In this document: positions 1 through 9,161 of the stretch, in pieces | Layout of the letters: each line of letters begins with the position of its first letter | Numbering within the stretch: the first letter of the stretch is position 1 | Assembly (NCBI GenBank): GCA_022561215.1 | Contig: JADFRQ010000005.1 | Location: forward strand, 1-64,000 | Direction: 5' to 3' | From: Chloroflexota bacterium | Lineage (GTDB): Bacteria > Chloroflexota > Anaerolineae > Anaerolineales > E44-bin32 | Length of the DNA: 64,000 nt | Notes under the pieces: generated by a model | Told to the model about the DNA's origin: nothing | Databases searched by the model: none | Seen by the model: only the letters and a program-made list of their open reading frames with translations | Position numbers and translations under genes: made by a program

Positions 1-506
1 ATTTGGACATGCGGCCCATCGGCAGCAATCGAGGTATGCGCCGATGCTCCACTAGCGCTAAGGGTCATGACATCCCCCCAACTTGACCCCCGATCCGTCG
101 ATCGTCGAAAAGCAATGCTGCTGCCACGAGGATGAAATTCATGCCAAACGACATAGATCTTCCTTCCCGAAGCTGCGATGGAGGGATGCTCGCTCCCGGT
201 GGGATTTTCGGCAAGTTCGATCTCCTGTTCCCAAGTTGTCCCACCATCTGTTGATCGCTTGTAGAAGATTCGCGATGGGCTATCCCCTGACTCGTACCAG
301 ACCACATGCACACCACCCTCGTCATCCGCGGCGACACTCCATGCAAAATTAAAGCTCAATTGCGTGCTGGCTTGATCGAATGTTAGGCGGATATCTTCCT
401 CCCAATCCTGCTGAAGACCTTCAGCGGATTGATCTAGAATTGCACATCCAGTCAACAACAGAAATGAAAATCCAAAGAGAATTCCTCCTTTGGAGATCTT
501 ACTCAT
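1..506 (-). CDS. BNR/Asp-box repeat lipoprotein (sialidase-like), 3' end outside window
   Basis: Exported, membrane-anchored beta-propeller-like protein; substrate unknown. The frame is open from ATG at 506 to the window edge (168 codons seen) and is absent from the ORF track because it has no stop here. The N-terminus is a lipoprotein signal: MSKISK, a hydrophobic stretch, then the lipobox LLTGC. Two Asp-box motifs follow (STDGGTTW and STDRGSSW), each after a strand of the V-V-W type, as in sialidase/BNR proteins. A GGAG-like ribosome site is not obvious. It is divergent from the cyclase gene at 799. Catalytic sialidase residues cannot be judged because most of the protein is missing, so only the repeat family is claimed. 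Confidence 0.75.
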   Translation of the reverse strand, partial: MSKISKGGILFGFSFLLLTGCAILDQSAEGLQQDWEEDIRLTFDQASTQLSFNFAWSVAADDEGGVHVVWYESGDSPSRIFYKRSTDGGTTWEQEIELAENPTGSEHPSIAASGRKIYVVWHEFHPRGSSIAFRRSTDRGSSWGDVMTLSASGASAHTSIAADGPHVQ

Positions 507-798
507 TTTCTTAGCCCTCTTTCACCATCAATATATTTTTTTCTCCTTAAATAATTAAGGCGAAATATTAAGTAAAGATTAATTGTATGAAAAATTCTTA
601 ATAAATTTATGCTTACGGTGATTATGATCAAGTGCCTCGCACCCAGGCTCAGAATACATGACTGAATGCGATCGGAGATAGTACCTGGCAGTTCGAGCGC
701 ATTAGGTCTTAAACCTTCGCCGATGATAAAATCATCTCGAATGCGATGACTGATTTCAGCGAGGAAAGTAGACCCGCTGCTCCCTGCCTATAAATGAA
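507..798. promoter_or_regulatory. AT-rich divergent intergenic region
   Basis: This is the only spacer between two divergent genes in the left part of the window, and positions about 525-625 are strikingly A/T rich. It must carry the promoters for the lipoprotein (minus) and for the cyclase block (plus). No clear -10/-35 pair or palindrome could be singled out. Confidence 0.35.
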
Positions 799-3700
799 GT
801 GAATATGCAATCGAAGTCCCAGGTTTGTCCCAATTGCTCCTCGGAAAACCCTGCTGACGCGAAGTTCTGTCAACAATGCGGGCAACCTCTTGCGTTGCTC
901 TGCCATAACTGCAGCACTTCAAACGACAGCAACGCGAAATTTTGTAAAAATTGCGGCTTCGAACTAAGGGCGGCCGTCGATAACAATCAGGAAACTAGGT
1001 TAAGTTCGCTGCAACAATCTGCGCCGAGCAGTTTTCGGGAAAAGATGCGTGCGGCGACGACTGCACTCGAAGGCGAGCGCAAACATGTCAGCATCCTGTT
1101 TGTCGACATCGTTGGCTCCACGTCGATTGCCGAGAAACTCGATCCGGAAGAGTGGAAGGAAGTAGTCACCGGTGTCCATCGCCGCGTAGGAGAAGCGATT
1201 TATCGCTACGAGGGTACTATTGCTCAACTTCTCGGCGACGGCGTGTTGGCATTCTTTGGGGCGCCGGTGACGCATGAAGACGACCCCGTGCGGGCGGTGC
1301 GCGCCGGACTGGATTTGCTCGAAAGCATCCAATCATACCGTGAGGAACTCACCGGCTATATCGAGGATTTTCATGTTCGTGTGGGGATCAATACTGGCAC
1401 AGTCGTCATCGGCAATATCGGCTCCGATATGCACATGGAGTACACCGCGTTGGGCGATGTCGTCAACGTCGCCAGCCGGATCGAATCATCCGCCTACGCG
1501 GGAACCGTATTGGTTTCTGAAGAAACTTTTCGGCTTGCAACAGATCAAATCGAGTTCAAGGATTACCGTGAGATCAGCGCCAAGGGGAAAAGAGAAGCGG
1601 TCAAGGTTTTTGAAGTCATTGGCCTGCGCAACTCGCTCGTGGGGCAAACACCGGTAATCGAATCGAGTTTCGTCGGTCGTGAGAAGGAATTGGCTGTGAT
1701 GCAAGATGTTCTGCTCTCATTGAGCAGCGGCCGCGGCCAAGTTGTCGTCGTATTGGGAGAAGCAGGCATTGGGAAGAGCCGCTTTATGAGGGAAGCGCGT
1801 GCTCACAGTGCGCGAAATTACAATATGAGGCAGGCTGAAATTGATAGCGAATCGCTTTTGGTGCCTCCTTCGGGATTACGCTGGTTGGTTGGCCGATCTG
1901 TCTCCTATGGCGAATCATTGTCTTTTCGGGTGATCACCCAGCTTTTGCTCGCCGATCTAAGTCTACCAGAAGGCACACCTGAAGCAAGAGTAGAAATCGC
2001 TCTGCGTAAACGCGTAAAAGAACTCTTTAATTCCGATGGCGGCGACATCCTGCCTTTATTAACCAACCTCCTGGGGCTGAAACTTGGATCAAAGGCCAGA
2101 GAACTTATCCAATCCGCAAGTGGTGAAACCTTAAGACGGCGCACCCTGGACGCCATTGCGGCCTACTTCTCGGCGGTTGCTGAAGAACAACCGATCGCGC
2201 TTGTGTTTGAAGACATGCATTGGGCTGATCCCTCGAGCATGCAGACCCTGGAGAAGCTCATTGAGCTAACCGACCGTCTGCCGTTATTGATCCTGTGTGT
2301 GATGCGCATCGAAAAGGAACATCGCTCATGGAAGATTAAACTGCTTGCCGAAACTGATTATGCTCATCGTTATATGGAAATTCAACTCCTTTCGCTTACG
2401 CAAGGTGAGTCTGCAGCCTTGGTCGATGGGTTGTGGGGTTACTCAGAGCTACCGCAAGATATCCAGAAATTGGTGATGATGAAGTCAGAAGGTAATCCAC
2501 TTTACATTGAGGAGGTGAGCCATCATCTAGTTGAGCTGGGCGTTCTCGTTAAAAGCAATGGAAAATGGGAGGCGGCGGAGAAAATCAGTGAGATCGGCAT
2601 TCCGGAAACATTGCAGGGCGTGCTTTTAGCGCGTATCGATCGCCTGGAGAAGGACGTGCGCCAAACACTTCAATTAGCATCGGTTATTGGCAGAAGTTTC
2701 CTCTACAAAGTGTTGCATGCCATTTCCGCATCCGAAGAGCAGCTTGACGCCCACCTGACACAGTTGCAGCGGTCTGATCTGGTGCGAGAAAACACACGCT
2801 TGCCTGAACTGGAATACATCTTCAAACATGCACTCACCCAGGAGGCGGCTTACAATTCACTGCTGATCGAGCGTCGTACGGAATTTCACCGCCTTGTTGG
2901 CCAGGCGCTCGAAAATCTGTTTCCGGAGCAGGCGGATGAATTTACCGGGCTCCTGGCGCACCATTGGGATCGTGCTGGTGATGTCAAAAAGGCCTCGAAG
3001 TACCTCACCCTTGCGGGCGAGCGCGCGCGCCGATTGCACGCCCATCATGAAGCCCTTGTCCATTTTGACCGGGCGATTGAGCTTTCGGATAAAGGGACGC
3101 ATGAATACATCGCGCTACTCCGCAAGAGAGCTCAAGTGTACGTCGATTTGTTTCAAGGTAAACCGGCCGTTGCTGACTTTGATGAAATTAATTCCTTTGC
3201 CCATGCAGAAGATAATCACACCATCGAGTTAGAAGCGCTATTGGGCCTTGGCCGTGCGTATTACATTGTTGCTTTGGACGAGCCCGGGGCCGATGTTCCC
3301 GAAAATTCACGCAAGAATTATGAACTAGCCTACGATCTTGCAAAGAGCCTCGACGATAAGGCCGGAATGGTTAAAGCGCTTTTGCCAACCATTTACCTTG
3401 CAGATTTCTGGCCTGATTATGAGGATCAGGTCGAGGCGAATATGAAGGAGGCCGCGGAGCTTAGCTTGAGCATTGACGATGATGATCTTGCTCTAGAAAA
3501 CGAATTGGCTCAGTTTCAGATTGCTCCTACCACACAAAAAATAGAATTATTTTCGGGGTTGCGATCCAAGCTCGAGACAAAGCAAGACTTGACGCGCTTA
3601 AACATGGTTCATTTTTTCATGATGTGGGCTTATCTCGAACAAGGACTTTTCGAGCGCGCAGTTGAAACATGTGATTCCGGGATCGCGTTAGCGAAAAGAA

Positions 3701-4479
3701 TCGGCGTGCCGCCGGTCCAATATCCCACCCTGAAAGGTTGGGCCTTAATGCGGCTCGGTCGCTTTGACCAGGCATTCGGCTCATTTCAGCAAGAAGTATC
3801 GGACGAGGATCACCGCTTCGGAAGGGTATTCAGGGATTTTGGTTATGCCATCACTTATCTTCAATTACTCGATCACGACCAGGCCAGAATAATGTTGGAG
3901 GTCGTGCTCAAGGAAGCACAGCTCCTCAACCGCGCCTGGCTTATCAGCAGAGCAAACGCCTATATTATCCCCGCTATGCTCGGGGGTAGGAACAGCGAGC
4001 CTCAGGTACCGAATGATATTCTCGATCAATTAGAAGAAGGGAATTTGCCGAAAGCGAGTATCGCGAGCGGTGCTTACCTTCTTTCCAAGGGGAAGCACAA
4101 GGAGGCCCTAGAAAAGGCCGATGCTGCTTATGCCCTGGCAACAGAATACACACACCAACCCGATAAAGTAAACGCGATCCTGCTCAAAGCTCGAGTTCTT
4201 ACCCAAATCGGTGACCATGGAAAATCCCTCGCTGCTGCGCAGGAGGGCATCCGCATTGCAACAGAAATTGAATATGTACCTCTGCTCTGGCAGTTGCATG
4301 CGATCAAAGCCGAAACTCACTCCGCATTGGGTGATGCAACAGAAGCTTCTCATTCGAATAAGCAAGCGGGAGAAGTCATTCAGCAGCTCGCAGATACTAT
4401 TTCCGATGAACAACTCAAGGCCGGTTTTCTTGGACACCCCAGGATCTCCTCCATCCTGGGAGCGATCGGCAATCCCTAA
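799..4479 (+). CDS. Zinc-ribbon / class III cyclase / AAA (STAND-type) ATPase / TPR fusion
   Basis: Predicted cytoplasmic signalling protein of 1226 residues. Two CxxC-type zinc ribbons lie at about residues 10-55 (CPNC, CQQCG, CHNC, CKNCG). A class III nucleotide cyclase domain covers about 90-270, with the metal aspartates visible in LFVDIVGST and GDGVLAFFG and the catalytic Asn/Arg in DVVNVASR. A P-loop ATPase follows (Walker A GEAGIGKS near 320, Walker B VFEDMHWAD near 475). Helical TPR-like repeats fill the second half. The architecture is common in Chloroflexota, cyanobacteria and proteobacteria; the signal and targets are unknown. Translation may start at GTG 799 or ATG 805; neither has a strong ribosome site and an in-frame stop lies upstream. 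The first serine hydrolase begins 21 bases after its stop, suggesting co-transcription. Confidence 0.9.
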   Translation: MNMQSKSQVCPNCSSENPADAKFCQQCGQPLALLCHNCSTSNDSNAKFCKNCGFELRAAVDNNQETRLSSLQQSAPSSFREKMRAATTALEGERKHVSILFVDIVGSTSIAEKLDPEEWKEVVTGVHRRVGEAIYRYEGTIAQLLGDGVLAFFGAPVTHEDDPVRAVRAGLDLLESIQSYREELTGYIEDFHVRVGINTGTVVIGNIGSDMHMEYTALGDVVNVASRIESSAYAGTVLVSEETFRLATDQIEFKDYREISAKGKREAVKVFEVIGLRNSLVGQTPVIESSFVGREKELAVMQDVLLSLSSGRGQVVVVLGEAGIGKSRFMREARAHSARNYNMRQAEIDSESLLVPPSGLRWLVGRSVSYGESLSFRVITQLLLADLSLPEGTPEARVEIALRKRVKELFNSDGGDILPLLTNLLGLKLGSKARELIQSASGETLRRRTLDAIAAYFSAVAEEQPIALVFEDMHWADPSSMQTLEKLIELTDRLPLLILCVMRIEKEHRSWKIKLLAETDYAHRYMEIQLLSLTQGESAALVDGLWGYSELPQDIQKLVMMKSEGNPLYIEEVSHHLVELGVLVKSNGKWEAAEKISEIGIPETLQGVLLARIDRLEKDVRQTLQLASVIGRSFLYKVLHAISASEEQLDAHLTQLQRSDLVRENTRLPELEYIFKHALTQEAAYNSLLIERRTEFHRLVGQALENLFPEQADEFTGLLAHHWDRAGDVKKASKYLTLAGERARRLHAHHEALVHFDRAIELSDKGTHEYIALLRKRAQVYVDLFQGKPAVADFDEINSFAHAEDNHTIELEALLGLGRAYYIVALDEPGADVPENSRKNYELAYDLAKSLDDKAGMVKALLPTIYLADFWPDYEDQVEANMKEAAELSLSIDDDDLALENELAQFQIAPTTQKIELFSGLRSKLETKQDLTRLNMVHFFMMWAYLEQGLFERAVETCDSGIALAKRIGVPPVQYPTLKGWALMRLGRFDQAFGSFQQEVSDEDHRFGRVFRDFGYAITYLQLLDHDQARIMLEVVLKEAQLLNRAWLISRANAYIIPAMLGGRNSEPQVPNDILDQLEEGNLPKASIASGAYLLSKGKHKEALEKADAAYALATEYTHQPDKVNAILLKARVLTQIGDHGKSLAAAQEGIRIATEIEYVPLLWQLHAIKAETHSALGDATEASHSNKQAGEVIQQLADTISDEQLKAGFLGHPRISSILGAIGNP

Positions 4480-4500
4480 ATCATAGTAGGATCATGAACG

Positions 4501-5670
4501 ATGAAACTTCGCCATGGAACACCAGAGGAAGCAGGCGTTTCGGCTACTGCCACTAAGCTGATCGTAGCGCGCGGACAGCAATGGATTGACAAGGGCATTC
4601 ACCCCGCGCTGGTAGTGCTCGCCGCGCGCAAAGGCGTTATCTTTCTCCAGGAAGCCTACGGAAAGCTGACGCCAGCGGAAGATGCTCCGCATCTCTCGCT
4701 GGATGCGATTTTCGGTCTTGCTTCGCTCACCAAGCCCATCACTGCCACGTGTGCGATGCTCCTTGTGGAGGATGGTCTCTTGGGATTGAACCGTCCCCTG
4801 CAAGAATACATCCCCGAGTTTGTTGGCGAGGGCAAAGAGCAGGTGATGGTGCATCATTTGCTGACGCACACCTCCGGGCTTGCCCAGGATGATGTGATTT
4901 GGGATGACGTCGTCACGCAGGGGCTGAACTTTGATGAAATTTCTGACCTTGCGAAAAACGAACATTCCGCAATTCATTATTACCTGCAATATGCGATCGA
5001 AGCTGCTGCCGTCCGCAGACCTGGGGAATGGATGGAATACAGCAACGCGGGCATTTACCTACTCGGCGAAATTGTGCGCCGGGTGAGCGGTAATTCTTTG
5101 GACGCGTTTGCCACCCATCGGATTTTCGAGCCCTTAGGAATGAAAAGCACACGCTACATCCTGCCGCTCGAGCTGCAGCAGCGCGTATGTCTGAGTCCCG
5201 ATAACGCCCCAGGCGATTTCTTAAATGACATCGAATTCATGGAACGGCCCTCACCCGCAGCGGGTGTCTATTCATCCGCAAGGGATATGGCGATCTTTGG
5301 CCAGATGTTCCTAAACCAAGGCCATTACGGCGATGTACAGATTTTGAGCCCGATCACTGTCGCGGCGATGACCCGTAACCAACTGCCGGGTGTTAGAGCG
5401 AAATACTTTGGGGATGAGTTCCCTGAAGCCTCATGGGGGTTGGGGTGGAGCGTGACTGCCGAATTCAAAGGTGAAATTTATGGCGAACAACTGCTCTCGC
5501 CGATCTCTTACGGTCATGGCGGCGGGGGAGGTACCGTCCTGTGGATGGATCCCGAAAAAGAACTCCTTTTGGTTTATTTCTCGATCGAAACGCAAACCTC
5601 GGAGGATCGACCGATACTCAGCGCCGATTTATTTATGAACATGGTCGTCGCGGCGATTAAGGATTATTAA
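4501..5670 (+). CDS. Serine hydrolase, beta-lactamase class C fold (array copy 1)
   Basis: Member of the class C beta-lactamase / esterase / D-Ala-D-Ala peptidase-like fold. The catalytic triad motifs are complete: SLTK at residues 75-78 (nucleophile serine and general-base lysine), YSN at 180-182, and the third motif HGGGGG starting at 339. The 389 residues match the usual length of this family. There is no signal peptide, so it is probably cytoplasmic; a penicillin-degrading role is not implied and most such proteins are esterases or peptidases of unknown substrate. It is the best-preserved of four tandem paralogues, all beginning with a MKLR-like sequence followed by G-T/S-x-E-E/Q. AGGA precedes the ATG at suitable distance. 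Confidence 0.9.
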   Translation: MKLRHGTPEEAGVSATATKLIVARGQQWIDKGIHPALVVLAARKGVIFLQEAYGKLTPAEDAPHLSLDAIFGLASLTKPITATCAMLLVEDGLLGLNRPLQEYIPEFVGEGKEQVMVHHLLTHTSGLAQDDVIWDDVVTQGLNFDEISDLAKNEHSAIHYYLQYAIEAAAVRRPGEWMEYSNAGIYLLGEIVRRVSGNSLDAFATHRIFEPLGMKSTRYILPLELQQRVCLSPDNAPGDFLNDIEFMERPSPAAGVYSSARDMAIFGQMFLNQGHYGDVQILSPITVAAMTRNQLPGVRAKYFGDEFPEASWGLGWSVTAEFKGEIYGEQLLSPISYGHGGGGGTVLWMDPEKELLLVYFSIETQTSEDRPILSADLFMNMVVAAIKDY

Positions 5671-5713
5671 ACCCGAGCATAGGTTGGCTGGTGTTGCAAA
5701 TGGACATAACAAC

Positions 5714-6436
5714 ATGAAACTTCGATCAGGCACCCCGGAAGAAGGAGGCGTGTCACCTGGCGCGATCGTGCGCATTCGTGAACGCTGTGAGGGTTGGGTC
5801 AAAGACGGGCTGCATTCCGCATTGGTGGTCATCGCCGCACATAGAGGTGTTATCTTCCTGGAGGAAGCCTATTGGAAACTTTCGCCCGCGCATGATGCGC
5901 CTGATCTAAAAATAGACGCGATTTTCGGCCTCTCATCGCTCAGCAAACCCATCACTTCCACTTGTGCGATGATCCTCGTGGAGGATGGTCTCTTGGGCTT
6001 GAACCGGCCTCTGCAGGAATATATTCCTGAATTTGTTGGCGAGGGAAAAGAGCAGGCGATGGTGCATCAATTGCTCACACATACCGCGGGTCTCAGTGAT
6101 GATGCCGTGGTCGAGGTGATCACCAAGAAAATCGAGGATAAAATTGATCTTCCCGAAATGGATGAAACTCAACATCCGCGCAATCACGGCACCCTGCACT
6201 ATGGATATGACACGCCACTTTCAACCTGTCCTGGTGAAGTTATGGTATACGGCGAGCAGCTGCTTTCACCCTCCTATTCTGTACATGGAGGTTCCGGCGG
6301 CGTGGTGTTGTGGATCGATCCTATCCAGGAGATCGTGGGCGTGTTTTTTTCGATTTTAACTCAGACTCTAGATGATCGACCATTATTGGGAGCAGACCTC
6401 TTCATGAACATTTTTGCCGCCGCGGTCGAGGACTAG
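5714..6436 (+). CDS. Internally deleted beta-lactamase-fold paralogue (array copy 2)
   Basis: Closest to copy 1 in sequence, but only 240 residues long. The N-terminal half is intact, including SLSK at residues 75-78. It then jumps from PGEVMVY (where copy 1 has PGEWMEYSN) straight to GEQLLSP and the HGGSGG third motif near 191. About 147 residues, including the YxN catalytic loop and most of the helical subdomain, are missing, yet the frame is kept. Hydrolase activity is therefore unlikely; this is either a pseudogene in the making or a binding-only remnant. I chose ATG 5714 because it aligns with the starts of the other copies; the track start at 5684 (TTG) adds ten residues with no counterpart. 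Confidence 0.85.
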   Translation: MKLRSGTPEEGGVSPGAIVRIRERCEGWVKDGLHSALVVIAAHRGVIFLEEAYWKLSPAHDAPDLKIDAIFGLSSLSKPITSTCAMILVEDGLLGLNRPLQEYIPEFVGEGKEQAMVHQLLTHTAGLSDDAVVEVITKKIEDKIDLPEMDETQHPRNHGTLHYGYDTPLSTCPGEVMVYGEQLLSPSYSVHGGSGGVVLWIDPIQEIVGVFFSILTQTLDDRPLLGADLFMNIFAAAVED

Positions 6437-6443
6437 GCGATCG

Positions 6444-7613
6444 ATGAAGCTGCATGCTGGCACACCAGAGCAGGCGGGTATTTCGCCGTCGGCTGTTGAT
6501 TTAATTCATGAGCGCGGGCAGGAATGGATTGACAAGGGGATGCACTCTGCGCTTGTGCTTCTGGCCGTTCGCAAAGGCGTTATCTTTTTAAATGATGCTT
6601 TTGGACAGCGGTCACAGGGCGATGAACCAGGATCGCTGCCGCTCAATACTATTTTCCCGCTGGCCTCAATTACCAAAATTATCACCGTAACCGCGGCGAT
6701 GACGCTCGTCGAGGAGGGCCGCCTCGGCCTTAACCGACCGGTCCAAGAATACATCCCGGAGTTTCAGGGCAAAAACAAAGAGAAGGTGATGGTGCATCAG
6801 TTAATGACCCACACCGCGGGGATCGACGATGAAGCTGTTTTTCAAGCGATCAACAAGAAAGAAGACGAGGAAATCGATCTCCCAGCAAGGGAAGCGAGCG
6901 CGCATCCGACGCTCCACCGCTGGCTGCATATCGGGCTCTCCATTCCGCTTATCCTTTATCCCGGCACTGAAATGTTGTACAGCGGCTTCGGGATCCAGTT
7001 GCTCGGCGAGATTCTGCGCCGCCTGAGTGGGCAATCACTGGACGATTACGCTCGCGATAGAATTTTTCATCCATTGGGAATGCGCGACACCTTTTACAGC
7101 ATTCCTGAGGATGTTCGCCAACGCGTGGTAATACACGCGGAAGAAGGCCCATACGCCGAGGAGAATGATCCCTCAATCCAGGAGCGTCCGTCTCCGTCGG
7201 GCGGCGCGTTTTCAACCGCTATGGACGCCGCCGTGTTCGGACAAATGTTCCTTAACAAGGGTACCTATGATGGGAAGCGCGTGCTGAGCCCTGCAGGTGT
7301 CTCCGTAATGACGCGCAATCAACTGCCCGGAATCTCAGCCCGACTGCTTACCGAGGTCTACCCGGAGGCGAGTTGGGGGTTGGGCTGGAGCGTGAATCAT
7401 GCCTACAAAGGGCAAGTGTATGGCGAGGCCTTGCCATCAAATTCAACCTTTCTTCACACCGGCGGAGGTGGTGTTTTGCTCTGGGTCGATCCTGCGCTGG
7501 AGATCGTGGGTGTATACTTTTCGACTGAGTTAAGCACCAACGAAGACGGTTTGCATGTTTGGAATGCGGATTTATTTATGAACATGGTCAGCGCAAGTGT
7601 GGAAGACACGTAA
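6444..7613 (+). CDS. Serine hydrolase, beta-lactamase class C fold (array copy 3)
   Basis: Full-length paralogue, 389 residues from ATG 6444, which aligns exactly with copy 1; the track start 30 bases earlier overlaps copy 2 and was rejected. The nucleophile motif SITK is conserved at residues 75-78. The second motif reads YSG instead of YSN and the third reads HTGGGG, so the asparagine normally expected in the active site is missing. It starts 8 bases after the stop of copy 2, indicating one transcript. Substrate unknown. The altered YxN motif suggests changed or weakened catalysis, but tyrosine, the key base in this fold, remains. Confidence 0.88.
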   Translation: MKLHAGTPEQAGISPSAVDLIHERGQEWIDKGMHSALVLLAVRKGVIFLNDAFGQRSQGDEPGSLPLNTIFPLASITKIITVTAAMTLVEEGRLGLNRPVQEYIPEFQGKNKEKVMVHQLMTHTAGIDDEAVFQAINKKEDEEIDLPAREASAHPTLHRWLHIGLSIPLILYPGTEMLYSGFGIQLLGEILRRLSGQSLDDYARDRIFHPLGMRDTFYSIPEDVRQRVVIHAEEGPYAEENDPSIQERPSPSGGAFSTAMDAAVFGQMFLNKGTYDGKRVLSPAGVSVMTRNQLPGISARLLTEVYPEASWGLGWSVNHAYKGQVYGEALPSNSTFLHTGGGGVLLWVDPALEIVGVYFSTELSTNEDGLHVWNADLFMNMVSASVEDT

Positions 7614-7641
7614 TGTGTTATCTTCAGCAGGGAAGTTCGAC

Positions 7642-8805
7642 TTGAAACTAAGGGAAGGCTCGACAGAAGAAGTCGGGGTCTCTATGGACCGAGTGCAGAA
7701 GGTCCGCGACATGGCGCAAGGCTGGGTTGATGATGGCATCCATCCCTCGCTCGTGGTAATTGCCGCTCGCCGGGGTGTGGTCTTCCTGCACGAGGCATTT
7801 GGCCGACTGGGTCCGGAGGAAGGCGCACCCCCGCTGCAAAAGGACACCATCTTCCCGCTGGCCTCGATCTCGAAACCGATCACCGCCACTGCAGCGATGA
7901 TCCTGGTTGAGGAAGGACTGTTAGGTCTCAACCGACCGGTGAAAGACTATGTCCCTGAGTTCGAGGGTGAAGACAAAAACCAGGTTCTTATTCGCCAACT
8001 GCTCACCCACACCTCGGGACTCAGCGACAGCGACCTTATCAAACACGCAAATGGGGAAGGCATCGAACTGGATGAGGAGTCGAGTATTCCATGGATTACT
8101 AAAAATGTGAATGCCTATCTGGACCTGGTCTGCCAAATGCCTCTGGGAAATCCACCTGATACAGAAATGATCTACGCCGACCTTAATTACAACTTGCTGG
8201 GAGCGGTAATCCATCGCGTCTCGGGAATAAGTCTTTCCGATTTTGCGGAACAGCGGATTTTTCAACCGTTGGGCATGAAAGACACCAGCTACATCGTATC
8301 CGATACAGCGCTAGATCGGGTCGTACAGCGTTCTCCCGATGTCCCAGATTACGACCTAACTTCCAGCTTAATGAAGTCAAGTCTGGGGAGCGCCGGCGCG
8401 TACTCCACGGTAATGGACATAGCGTTATTCGGGCAGATGTTCCTTAATCACGGACGTTATGGCGGCACACGCATTCTAAGCCGAGCTTCTATCGAGGCGA
8501 TGACGCACAACCAAATCCCGGGGATTGGAGCGCAGTTTTTGGGGGATAAGCTTAGCGAAGCGGAATGGGGTCTCGGTTGGAGCACGCATATCAATAAGAA
8601 GACCTGGCGATGGGACGAGGCCCTGCAATCGCCGACATCCTACTCGCATGGCGGATCCGGCGGCGTGATGTTGTGGGTCGACCCTGTATACGAATTCGTT
8701 GCCGCTTACTTCGCAGTTTGTCCAGGCTTCCGAAAGAATGGTTGGCCAATAACGAATGCGGATCTTTTCATCAATGCCGCGTTGGCAACAATCGTTGATC
8801 TATAA
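7642..8805 (+). CDS. Serine hydrolase, beta-lactamase class C fold (array copy 4)
   Basis: Fourth and most divergent paralogue. The motifs are SISK at residues 75-78, YAD where copy 1 has YSN, and HGGSGG near the C-terminus. The chosen start is TTG 7642 (reads L-K-L-R-E-G), because it aligns with the N-termini of the other copies and sits behind an AGGGAAG ribosome site; the track's GTG 7597 would overlap copy 3 and add 15 residues without counterpart. GTG 7615 is a further option. No signal peptide. The four genes share segments such as GLLGLNRP and the C-terminal NADLFMN / GADLFMN type ending, evidence for recent tandem duplication. Confidence 0.87.
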   Translation: MKLREGSTEEVGVSMDRVQKVRDMAQGWVDDGIHPSLVVIAARRGVVFLHEAFGRLGPEEGAPPLQKDTIFPLASISKPITATAAMILVEEGLLGLNRPVKDYVPEFEGEDKNQVLIRQLLTHTSGLSDSDLIKHANGEGIELDEESSIPWITKNVNAYLDLVCQMPLGNPPDTEMIYADLNYNLLGAVIHRVSGISLSDFAEQRIFQPLGMKDTSYIVSDTALDRVVQRSPDVPDYDLTSSLMKSSLGSAGAYSTVMDIALFGQMFLNHGRYGGTRILSRASIEAMTHNQIPGIGAQFLGDKLSEAEWGLGWSTHINKKTWRWDEALQSPTSYSHGGSGGVMLWVDPVYEFVAAYFAVCPGFRKNGWPITNADLFINAALATIVDL

Positions 8806-9161
8806 CATATCGTTTCTCTTCAGCGCCAGCCATTTCCCTCGCTCGCAATCTATTATCAGCGTATTTACCTGTTGAACCATAGTTGATTCCAATTGATTTA
8901 TCTCCACAACCAACAATATCCTGAATCCTGCAAAGTGTTACGAAACCGAGCATCTCAAATTTATCGTAAGGTCTTTGAGATGTAAGCTGCATTAGCGAAA
9001 TTATAAGGCACTGCCGCTATAACAGGATAAGGCTTGTGAGCTAATCGTGATCCAATTGCATTCAATTTGTGTACCCCCGGCAGAATTTATTATGATCAGA
9101 GGGTGTCGTCGCGGTAAACTTAAAACGATGCCTGATTCCATTTTTATCTCATGGAGTTGCT
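8806..9161. other. Intergenic gap between hydrolase array and the giant regulator
   Basis: About 356 bases without a convincing gene. A 73-codon minus-strand frame overlapping the end of copy 4 has no recognisable sequence. A promoter for the next gene probably lies here; GGAG sits five bases before its TTG start. No hairpin terminator with a T-run was found. Confidence 0.5.

Noticed and set aside
8771-8992. 73-codon minus-strand ORF between the hydrolase array and the giant regulator
   Set aside because: It overlaps the end of array copy 4, has no ribosome site and no recognisable sequence; considered noise.
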